DNA of 64,000 nt from Bdellovibrionales bacterium (GTDB taxonomy: Bacteria > Bdellovibrionota > Bdellovibrionia > Bdellovibrionales > UBA1609): assembly GCA_016716765.1 (NCBI GenBank), contig JADJVA010000020.1, positions 496,001-560,000 on the forward strand, written 5' to 3'. The notes under the pieces were generated by a model, which made no database searches, was not told the origin of the DNA, and worked only from the letters and a program-made list of their open reading frames with translations. This document shows positions 16,855 to 25,131 of this stretch, piece by piece (within the stretch, counting starts at the first letter, position 1; every line of letters starts with the position of its first letter). The translations under genes and the position numbers were made by a program.

Positions 16855-18166
16855 CTAGTAGTCGCAAGGTCCAACCCGCACACCCTTCGCTTGGCATTGC
16901 TCATGAAAATTTGCAGGAAGCCTTGTTTCATCAGCCCATTTTCCGTTGGCGTCACACCGCCTTCTCAGACAACTGACCTGAGCAAGATCCGTGCGGCAGT
17001 ACTTTGCTCCCTTTGGATTGTTTTCGCAAGCCCAGTAGCATTGGTCAATTTCAGCTTGAGGCGATTGACATACAAAATTTGCAGCTCCTTTTGCCTTCAG
17101 GGCAACTGTCTTTCCTTTTGGCTTCTCTCCGACGGATGATTCCCCAATCCAATTGCTCAATTTCTTTGGCACTCATTTTATGAACCGGCGTCATGTATCC
17201 ACGAGCGACAAATTCATTGATCTCTTTATCAGAAAAGACTTCCGCACTATTCGCCTCAACAACATAACTGGCATAGGTCCCATTGTTGATATCCAAAGAT
17301 TGCGACTGGTCGGCATTGGCCAGAACAACAGATCCCGTCAAAGTTTCAACTTTAGTTATCTCTTTGTCCCCAATATCAAAACTGACCACAAAATCGGTTC
17401 CTCGCACTCCGGCAACAGCACTCTTTGTTCGAACCTTAAAGTAAGAACTCGTATCGCTCTTGTACTTCTGCTTAACTTTGCTCCTCACCTTGCCCTTGAT
17501 CAAATCCAGCAAGGCTCGCCGATCTAGCTTGGAATCAGACTCCATACTCAGACATCAAAACTTCTGACTGGGGCTGAATATGAAGTTCATTCGCATCCTG
17601 AAATTCTATTCTGATCTCGGCCTGAGCCTCGGTCTTTACTGTGTCCTTCGTATGCACAGATATTCCGACACGAGCTGCGTGCTGCTTTCCAGAAGGCTCC
17701 ACAAGCCAGGAATCGCCTTTGCTCCACATGACTTTTCCGATTTCACCACCGCGAGGCAAGGCTTCATTTGCCGCCGCTGAAGCCGGAGTTCGCTTTCCCT
17801 CAGGGACCTCCGAAGTCCCCTTCTTCTGAGAAATTTCGCAACCAGATGGGATTGGATCCTTCAATTGACAACTTGGTCTGGAACAACTGCGAACTCTGTT
17901 GCTGCCACACTTTTCGGAATAGAACGTAAGGCCAGTTTGGTTTTAGCATGAACTGCATTCAAGCCTCGGACAGTCGCAGGGATCTCCCGAGCCAGCAAAG
18001 ATTGAACACAAACTCCAAAGACCAAGGCGAGCACTAATACCAAAAAGGACGATGGCAATAAACCCGAAATTCCAAAATGGGACAATTCGAGCTTGCCAAG
18101 GACACCGTCACGGCCTGTGAACACAAGCGTGCTCTCAAAGGCCTTCGCTATTATGCACTTAATCAT
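16855..18166 (-). pseudogene. FecR-domain protein, multiply frameshifted
   Basis: Four overlapping frames read in order as one protein. The first (from ATG 18166, GGAG upstream) has a hydrophobic segment, SSFLVLVLALVFGVCVQS. The second contains VGISVHTKDTVKTEAQAEIRIEF and HIQPQSEVLM, the FecR fold. The third has VRTKSAVAGVRGTDFVVSFD and VETLTGSVVLAN, the FecR C-terminal half. The last is cysteine-rich (IDQCYWACENNPKGAKYC, VSCLRRRCDANGKW). FecR domains in such proteins act as periplasmic envelope modules, not only in iron signalling. One break is mended by adding a T near 17867. Four frames in 1.3 kb could be decay or indel errors. Confidence 0.65.
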
Positions 18167-18499
18167 GACTCAATTCTCCAACTTTCCAACTTAAGGTAGA
18201 AGATGTCAGCAACAAATGGGCGCCGCTCGCATCCCATATGAGTTTTCGACATCTCCTCTCTGCGACCTTAGTACCAGTTTGAGATTTTCAGAAATATAGA
18301 TGTCAACTTGTCTCTGTTCAGCCCAAGCGCGGTAGGTTTTCGCCAAGTGAGACCTATATTTTTTCATATGGCTCCGGCATATGTCCCATGAAAAATAATT
18401 TTAGTTACACGTTCCCAGAAGGCAGAACCTCGCCGCTTGTCTAACACGGCAGTCAGAGTTATGGTTCCGCCCCTAGAGACAACGGAAAGGAATGAGACA
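18167..18499. other. Divergent intergenic region
   Basis: About 330 bases separate the FecR-like gene (minus) from the envelope gene at 18500 (plus). No gene, RNA or repeat seen; promoters are expected but not assignable. Confidence 0.4.
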
Positions 18500-19159
18500 A
18501 TGAATTTGGACAGACCCTCCCTAAGACTTACTGTTTTTATCTTGAGTCTATGTTTTGCGACCAAAGCGAGCTCTCTATTCAGTCATGGAAACTGGAGATA
18601 TCCTCTCTGAAGGCTCATTTAAGGCAAGCCTAGAGTCTCAATTTATCTCTGACGGAGATCGGGGTGTTAATTTGATTGGCCGAATTGATTCCTGGTTTAA
18701 CCAGGACGCCAACCTAAGAGCCGTCGTGGGCTCCGGCACAACTGACTTCTATGCTGGCGGATTTTCAAATGGGTTCCTTATCCAGATACGGAGGGCCAGC
18801 CAGCAATCGGTCTCTCCTCGGGCATTATCTATGCAAGATACGACGGATTTGATTCCTCAAACAAAAATGAAGACATCGATGAAATATCTCTCCGCTTTCA
18901 CCCTCTCATCAGTAAGAAGATAAAAACAGAAATTGGTGAAATGAACTCATATGCTTCCATTCCGATCGGTGTTTCATCCAGAGAGGGTGAAGGAAAATTC
19001 CCTGTCCAACTCACCGGCGGCGTTGAGTGGAAAACTGAACAATGGAAGAACATCACCTTTACAGGAGAAGTTGGTTTCAATGTACATGAAGCCTTCTCCT
19101 ATTTGTCCCTCGGAGCCCGTGTCCAGTGGGACAATGAAAATGGTTTGTCACTGGATTAA
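18500..19159 (+). pseudogene. Exported beta-rich envelope protein, two frameshifts
   Basis: ATG 18500 (GGAA upstream) opens a signal peptide (SLRLTVFILSLCFATKA). The frame then shifts near 18575 to LYSVMETGDILSEGSF, and again near 18770 to KWVPYPDTEGQPAIGLLSG. It ends FNVHEAFSYLSLGARVQWD and NGLSLD. One extra A in the AAA run of TTCAAATGG repairs the second break. The alternating pattern and the tail look like a small outer-membrane beta-barrel, but no known family was recognised. It is divergent from the FecR-like gene and convergent with dnaK. Confidence 0.55.
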
Positions 19160-19263
19160 TATCTCAATTTGACGCGAAATCTGACACGAAATTTCTAGCG
19201 AAAAACCATCACAGGAGGCCCCACCCTTCCAAAAAGATATGCAGCAAAGAAAAGTCAGCTCAG

Positions 19264-21175
19264 TTAATTGACGTCCTTGTAATCTGCATCAATAACATCA
19301 CCTGACTTGCTGTCACCCGAACCTCCGGATTCACTATCAGGAGCGCCGCCAGCACTCGCCTTGCCTTTTTGCTTTTCGTAAAGAAGACTGCTCAAAGTTT
19401 GACTTGAATTCGTCAGGCGATCAGTTGCTGACTTAAGATCGCCCACCGAAGCCCCTGTATTGTTCAGAACTCTTTTTGCTTCCTCGATTGCGTCCTCAAT
19501 GGGTTTTCGATCTCCATCATTAAGGCTAGATTTATTATCAGCAACCAATTTCTCAGTTTGATAAATTAAATTATCCAAGTCGTTACGATGGATGATTGTC
19601 TCTTTCTTTCTTTTATCTTCATCAGCATGAAGTTCAGCGTCTTTCACCATACGCTGAATGTCATCCTCAGAAAGTCCTGACTTAGCGGTGATCTTAATCG
19701 CCTGTTCCTTGCCCGTCCCGACATCTTTAGCAGACACATTCAGGATACCGTTTGCATCGATGTCAAAAGTAACCTCGATCTGAGGCATGCCACGAGGGGA
19801 TGGAGGAATTCCCACCAACTCAAAACGCCCCAGCGCCTTATTGTCACCCGCCAGCTCACGCTCGCCCTGCAACACATGAACATCAACGCTCGTCTGATTG
19901 TCAGCTGCTGTAGAAAAAGTCTGGCTCTTTCGAGTTGGAATTGTCGTGTTACGCTCAATTAACTTTGTCATCACTCCACCCAAGGTTTCAATACCCAGAG
20001 ACAAAGGAGTCACGTCAAGGAGAAGTACATCTTTAACATCGCCCGCAAGTACACCACCCTGAACAGCGGCTCCAAGAGCCACCACTTCATCGGGATTTAC
20101 CGAACGATTTGGCTCCTTTTTAAAAAAATCTTTTACAGCAGCTTGAACAGCTGGAATCCGAGTAGAACCACCAACTAAGACGACTTCATCGATATCGGAA
20201 ATAGACATACCAGAATCAGCCAAAGCCTTTTTGCAAGGCTCCATAGTCCTCTTTACTAAATCCCCTGTTAACTGCTCAAACTTAGCCCGGGTCAATTTCA
20301 TGTTCAGATGTTTCGGACCAGAGGCATCTGCAGTGATAAATGGAAGGTTGATTTCTGTTTCCTGGGCCGAACTCAACTCAACTTTGGCCTTTTCAGAGGC
20401 CTCTTTGAGGCGCTGAAGCGCCATCTTATCCGAGCGCAACTCGATTCCCTGATCCTTTTTGAACTCATCCATTATCCAAACAAGAATGCGTTCATCAAAG
20501 TTGTCACCACCCAGATGAGTGTCCCCGTTCGTCGCCTTAACCTCCACAACATTATCGCCAACCTCGAGAATGGAAATATCAAACGTACCTCCACCCAAAT
20601 CAAAAACGACAATTTTCTGATCTTTTTTTCTTATCAAGCCCATAAGCGAGAGCCGCTGCAGTTGGCTCATTGATGATTCGCTTCACCTCAAGGCCGGCAA
20701 TCCGACCAGCATCCTTCGTCGCCTGACGTTGAGCATCATTGAAGTAGGCTGGAACCGTGATCACCGCCTCGGTCACCTCATGGCCTAAATAATCCTCTGC
20801 AACTTTTTTTAGTTTACCCAAAATCAGCGCGGAGATTTCCTCCGGAGGGACGGCCTTACCGTTGATATCAAACGCAGAATCCGTACCTTTTTTGACGACC
20901 TTGTAAGGCACCAACCGACTCTCTTCGGAGACTTCCTCCAAACGTCGACCAATAAACCGTTTTGCCGAAAAAATCGTGTTTTCAGGATTTGTCACTGCTT
21001 GGCGCTTCGCAATTTGACCCACTAACTTTTGTCCATCTTTAGTAAAACCAACCACCGAAGGAGTCGTCCTCCCACCCTCTTCATTAACGAGAACCTTGGG
21101 CTCTCCGCCCTCCATGATAGCCACAACAGAGTTCGTCGTACCTAAATCAATCCCAATGATTTTTCCCATACTCAC
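19264..21175 (-). CDS. dnaK: Chaperone DnaK (Hsp70), frameshift at A7 run
   Basis: DnaK is the ATP-dependent Hsp70. The N-terminal frame has GIDLGTTNSVVAIMEGG and RIINEPTAAALAYGLDKK. After the A7 run at 20623-20629 (T on the plus strand) that frame stops at 20600. The adjacent frame continues KIVVFDLGGGTFDISILE, LVGGSTRIPAVQ and DVTPLSLGIETLGGV, ending VIDADYKDVN. Removing one A gives a full protein of about 636 residues with every DnaK motif in place. Because DnaK is normally essential under stress, a sequencing error or transcriptional slippage in the A run is more likely than loss. It lies 80 bp downstream of dnaJ. Confidence 0.93.
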
Positions 21176-21255
21176 ATACCCCTTATTCTAAAAATTTTAC
21201 TCTTCACACCTTAACTTGGGTCGCCATTTTCAGCCGTCAAGATATAAGATTGAAT

Positions 21256-22353
21256 TTAAAAACCAAACAGACCTTTGCCCTCAGACACTGACTCGCCTTT
21301 ACTCCCAGCAATTTCACGCAGGAGCTGCTCTTCCTTCTTTCCCAATTTTTTTGGCATCTTCACTTCAATTTCCAAAATCAAATCACCACGACGTCCTCCC
21401 CGAAGCGAGGGGAATCCCTTGCCGCCGAGACGAATTCTGTCCCCGCTCGACGTCCCTCTAGGAATTTGCACCTTCTCCTGATCTACCACAGACTGGAAGT
21501 TAACCTCTGCACCCAAGAGAGCCTGGAGATAGCTAATCTCTAAACCCCCAATGAGATGTTCTTCCTGCCGTCGAAAAGACTCTTCTTCCGTCACATCAAT
21601 TTCGACATACAAATCGCCACTGGGGCCTCCCAAAAAACCGCCTTCTCCTTCATTCGACAATCTCAACTGAGTCCCCTTATCAACACCTGCAGGAACATTG
21701 ATCATCATTTCGCGTTTTTTTTCTATCCGGCCACGGCCATGGCATTGCACACAGGGGTCTTTAATCACCCGACCCTGCCCTTTGCAATCAGGACAAGTTG
21801 TGGCCATTGAAAAAAAACCCTGACGCCGAACGACCTGCCCAGACCCCCCACAAGTCAAACAATTCTCCGGTTCTGTTCCTGTTTTGGCTCCGCTCCCCCG
21901 GCAAGGCTCACAATCAACCCCCGAAAGAAATTCCACCTTATGCTGAGCCCCCAACATCACATCTCGGTAACTGATTTCCAAAAGATACCTGAGATCACGC
22001 CCTCTTCGAGGACGATTTCGCTGCTGAGTCGACCGCTGAGCTCCTCCACCAAAAAAGTCACCAAAAATATCACCAAAAGCACTAAAAACGTCGTTCACAT
22101 CAGAAAAACCTGCCCCGCCACTTTGCGGACCGTCAACTCCTGCCCGACCAAATCGATCATAGCGAGAACGCTTATCAGGGTTTCCGAGAACCTCATAGGC
22201 CCGAGCGGCCTCCTTAAATTTCTCTTCGGCGACTTTATCTCCAGGATTTTTGTCAGGATGAAACTGCATCGCCATTTTTCGATAGGCTTTCTTAATTGTC
22301 GACTGATCTGCCTCGCGGCCCACTCCAAGCACCTGATAATAATCTCCGCTCAT
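21256..22353 (-). CDS. dnaJ: Co-chaperone DnaJ (Hsp40)
   Basis: The 365-residue protein starts MSGDYYQVLGVG; I chose ATG 22353 because GGTGGG lies just upstream and the J-domain begins at once. The HPD tripeptide (QFHPDKNPGD) stimulates DnaK ATPase. A Gly/Phe region follows, then four CxxCxGxG zinc motifs (CEPCRGSG, CLTCGGSG, CPDCKGQG, CVQCHGRG) and the C-terminal substrate-binding domains. This is a complete type I DnaJ. It precedes dnaK in the transcription direction, the reverse of the usual dnaK-dnaJ order. No CIRCE operator was seen. Confidence 0.96.
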   Translation of the reverse strand: MSGDYYQVLGVGREADQSTIKKAYRKMAMQFHPDKNPGDKVAEEKFKEAARAYEVLGNPDKRSRYDRFGRAGVDGPQSGGAGFSDVNDVFSAFGDIFGDFFGGGAQRSTQQRNRPRRGRDLRYLLEISYRDVMLGAQHKVEFLSGVDCEPCRGSGAKTGTEPENCLTCGGSGQVVRRQGFFSMATTCPDCKGQGRVIKDPCVQCHGRGRIEKKREMMINVPAGVDKGTQLRLSNEGEGGFLGGPSGDLYVEIDVTEEESFRRQEEHLIGGLEISYLQALLGAEVNFQSVVDQEKVQIPRGTSSGDRIRLGGKGFPSLRGGRRGDLILEIEVKMPKKLGKKEEQLLREIAGSKGESVSEGKGLFGF

Positions 22354-22561
22354 ATCCCACCTATTTAAAAAGACTACGCGAGGCTCCGATCCGGGCCAGA
22401 CACACCCGATCAACTTGGGATTTTCTCTAGCCACGTCAAGGCCAACACAACGAATATTCTCATATTTTAACTAAAAATCGGCAGGGGACTCCAGATGAAG
22501 GACAAAAGGATCAGGTTTGCCCTGAAAATCCAAACATTATCAGGGGGTGGTGGCCTGCCCT

Positions 22562-23341
22562 TTATTTCTTTAAATCCGCTGAATCAGATGGGGTTAGCGA
22601 TGAAATGCCTCTCTCCTTGCGGAGGATGGCCTCAACTTCTGCCAGCCTCTGCTTTGCACGCAAAGGCACCTCGTCAGGGGGGAATTTTTGTATGTATTCC
22701 TCTACGACTGCCTTTCCTAGCTCAGCCAGGCCAGCCTGGGAGTAAACGTGGGTTGCCAAAAAATAGACCCATCCAGGAGCTCCCGAATCTCCGGCTTGCT
22801 TAAGAAGCCTGGCCCCTTTCTCTAAGTTTCCTGTCTCAAAAAGAGCATGATAGGCGGCCGTATAAGAGATCTGCCAAACTCGAGGAAAAGCAACAACCCC
22901 TTTGTCAAAAATGATCTCCGCTCCTTCCCGGTCATCAACAAGGATACTCAATCCTGTCGCCCCCATGGTGTACACGATTTCAAACTTTGGACTCAGATCA
23001 GTTATTTCATTTAGCATATGAAAAGCCCAGCCCTTCTTGCATTGGGCTGGCGACTTCGGAGTGCCAGTAGGGTCCGTTTGGACGGACGATTTGGGTTCAT
23101 CAAACTGACTGACCTGAGCTGTCACAGCTGTCGCCCCACAAAATTCCATGTCCTGGATGCTTCTAATCCAGAGGCTGTCGGCGATGGAATCTCCATAGCC
23201 AAAAGTAAAATGTTCGATGTTCTCAGGAGGGAGAAGCATTGGATGGCGATCCTCGGATTGATTCGCCACTTGCATACCGAAATAATACGTCCCGTAAAAA
23301 GATCCGAAGACTGCAACTATATAGTACAAAACAGTTTTCAT
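22562..23341 (-). CDS. Membrane-anchored TPR-like protein, function unknown
   Basis: The 259-residue protein has one N-terminal hydrophobic segment (TVLYYIVAVFGSFYGTYYFGM) and a soluble body. Helical pairs in the second half (VYTMGATGLSILVDDREGAE, AYHALFETGNLEKGARLL, YVYSQAGLAELGKAVVEEY-like) resemble TPR repeats. This suggests a periplasmic protein-interaction role. I do not recognise a named family. The preceding pilin gene has its own terminator, so it is probably transcribed separately. Confidence 0.7.
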   Translation of the reverse strand: MKTVLYYIVAVFGSFYGTYYFGMQVANQSEDRHPMLLPPENIEHFTFGYGDSIADSLWIRSIQDMEFCGATAVTAQVSQFDEPKSSVQTDPTGTPKSPAQCKKGWAFHMLNEITDLSPKFEIVYTMGATGLSILVDDREGAEIIFDKGVVAFPRVWQISYTAAYHALFETGNLEKGARLLKQAGDSGAPGWVYFLATHVYSQAGLAELGKAVVEEYIQKFPPDEVPLRAKQRLAEVEAILRKERGISSLTPSDSADLKK

Positions 23342-23493
23342 GTCCCTTTTTCCTCGAGTCCAAAACGAAGAAGAACCGAATCAAAACCTATGGACCCCGC
23401 ACCCCAGTCATCATGATTCCACAACTGCGAATAAGTCACAATTCATTTTACTCAATTGCAATGAAAGTCCGCTCACACTCCGAACCGATCTAA

Positions 23494-23528
23494 ATAAAAA
23501 ACAAGGAAGCTCTGATGGCTTCCTCGTT
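23494..23528 (-). terminator. Intrinsic terminator downstream of pilin gene
   Basis: On the minus strand, GAGGAAGC pairs with GCTTCCTT across a CATCAGA loop and is followed by a GTTTTTT tract. It lies about 45 bases past the pilin stop, in the correct orientation. Confidence 0.8.
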
Positions 23529-23570
23529 TCGAACTAACTCTTCTAAGAAAAGACCTGGTGAATAACTGGT

Positions 23571-24116
23571 CTACAGATCCACGATAGAGTTGAGAAGAGT
23601 TTTATCTTCTGCCATCGACCAAGTGTCTCGAATGGCATCATCACCATCAATATCACCAGATGCAATCGCTGTGAAAACTGTTGTAGTGGGAGGAACGTCA
23701 CCGGCGATAGCGACGAAGGCTAGACCGAATGGAGTTTCTGTGCAGTTTGTAGAAGCTGGGCAATACACGGAAGTATTGAACTGAACAGAAGCCGCACCCG
23801 CTGCAACGCCTGGACCTTGATAACCGATGATATTAACTACGCCACCACCAGAGAAACCAACTCGGAAGCGTAAGTTACCGTTGGGGTCGTATCCGATATT
23901 TCGGAAATCTCCAAGGTAAGTTCCCCACTCCATTTTGTAGGTTTTCTCAGCAGTATACAATCCCGAGAGAAGTGTTTTTGCTTCGGATTGTCTCGCTTTA
24001 GCTTGGAAACGCTGGAAGCTTGGAACTGCAACCGCAGCTAAAATACCAATGATTGCTACCACAATCATCAGCTCGATCAGAGAAAAGCCCTTTGCGTTAT
24101 TAGTAATTCTTTTCAT
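23571..24116 (-). CDS. Type IV pilin (PilA-like)
   Basis: The protein begins MKRITNNAKGFSLIELMIVV. G before F is the prepilin peptidase cleavage site and E at mature position 5 is conserved, followed by AIIGILAAVAVPSF, the pilin N-terminal helix. The mature part is about 172 residues with a Cys pair (YCPASTNC). It is a major or minor pilin of type IV pili, used for twitching, adhesion or prey contact. The start is supported by AGGAGG a few bases upstream. No other pil gene is nearby. The gene ends with a clear terminator. Confidence 0.93.
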   Translation of the reverse strand: MKRITNNAKGFSLIELMIVVAIIGILAAVAVPSFQRFQAKARQSEAKTLLSGLYTAEKTYKMEWGTYLGDFRNIGYDPNGNLRFRVGFSGGGVVNIIGYQGPGVAAGAASVQFNTSVYCPASTNCTETPFGLAFVAIAGDVPPTTTVFTAIASGDIDGDDAIRDTWSMAEDKTLLNSIVDL

Positions 24117-24705
24117 TATTCCTCCTTATTACGTTCTGGTTTATTTCACCATACAGTTTTAGTTTATTTACCCTCTTACTTCATACTTCCTAATTCAAAA
24201 TTTAAAAGTTTCACTTCTTCTCATATTTTCATTTCTTCTCAATCTGTCACTCCCTATCGAACCTTTCAGAGAATTTCTTTACCTGAGTCTTGAATATTCT
24301 TAAGAGCAAACTCGATGCCGAAAATATGTTTTGTTTTGAATCATCATTTTTTGATTTGAAACAGATTGCTATCCCAATCATAATTCATTTTGAGAATATT
24401 CCCTCTGCCCACTTCCTCCGTAAAATCAATATACAGTCCCCAACCCCTTGCAACTCGGGAGTTTTTCAACTGAGTAAAAGTTTATGGCATCTGGCTGACA
24501 GGGGGAAGTGACAATATCCGTCAATTTCTTCGGTCAAGTGCCAGACCGATGTCCTGAAATGATGCAAAAACAAGAAGCAGCGCCACGTGCAGCCCGGCTC
24601 TAACTCCTCTTTACAAAAGCAGAATTGGACTCATAATAGAACAGGTGGTGCCTTGAGGTATTTTTTAGTATCCCGATTTTCGGAGATCCATTTGGGAGGA
24701 ACGAA
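24117..24705. other. Divergent intergenic region between pilin and clpS
   Basis: About 590 AT-rich bases holding the promoters of the pilin gene (minus) and clpSA (plus). I looked for a sigma-54-type GG-GC element and a clear sigma-70 pair and could not assign either. No gene or RNA recognised. Confidence 0.4.
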
Positions 24706-25119
24706 ATGCGAATCTGGTCCAAGGTCTTAAGTGGCGTTCGGGCTTTAAGCCCAGCATTGGGGGGAGGCTTGCCTCCAGTTAGAATAGATGGGGGTCCTCT
24801 GTTTGCTTCGGAAAACGACACAGGATCTCAAACTGGCACACTGACCAAATCGAAATCTAAAACAAAGGAACCTTCCCTTTATAAGGTTGTTCTCCTCAAC
24901 GATGACTTCACTCCTATGGACTTTGTGGTTCAGATCTTAAAAAAATTTTTTGGAAAATCTGAGGCTGAAGCTAACAATATCATGTTGCAAGTCCACAATC
25001 AGGGAGCTGGAGTTGCGGGGGTTTTTAGCCACGAAATCGCTGAAACAAAAGTTTATTTGGTCCATGAGTTCTCACGCCAGAGCCAACATCCCCTAAAATG
25101 CGTTATGGAGAAGACCTAA
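24706..25119 (+). CDS. clpS: ATP-dependent Clp protease adaptor ClpS
   Basis: ClpS binds N-degron substrates and delivers them to ClpAP. The family core runs from residue 55: YKVVLLNDDFTPMDFVVQIL contains the Asn-Asp and Met gate residues of the N-degron pocket. VHNQGAGVAGVFSHEIAE and the ClpA-binding part follow. The start ATG has GGGAGG upstream. At 137 residues it is longer than typical (about 100), because of a roughly 50-residue Gly/Pro-rich N-terminal extension. clpA follows 12 bases downstream. Confidence 0.95.
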   Translation: MRIWSKVLSGVRALSPALGGGLPPVRIDGGPLFASENDTGSQTGTLTKSKSKTKEPSLYKVVLLNDDFTPMDFVVQILKKFFGKSEAEANNIMLQVHNQGAGVAGVFSHEIAETKVYLVHEFSRQSQHPLKCVMEKT

Positions 25120-25131
25120 GAGGAGACTTCT

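Noticed and set aside
20600..20670. Programmed -1 frameshift in dnaK
   Set aside because: The needed change is +1 (or -2), and the zero-frame phase of the A run does not match the slippery A-AAA-AAG arrangement.
22354..22561. CIRCE operator or sigma-32-type promoter for dnaJ-dnaK
   Set aside because: No TTAGCACTC-N9-GAGTGCTAA-like inverted repeat and no clear heat-shock promoter were visible.
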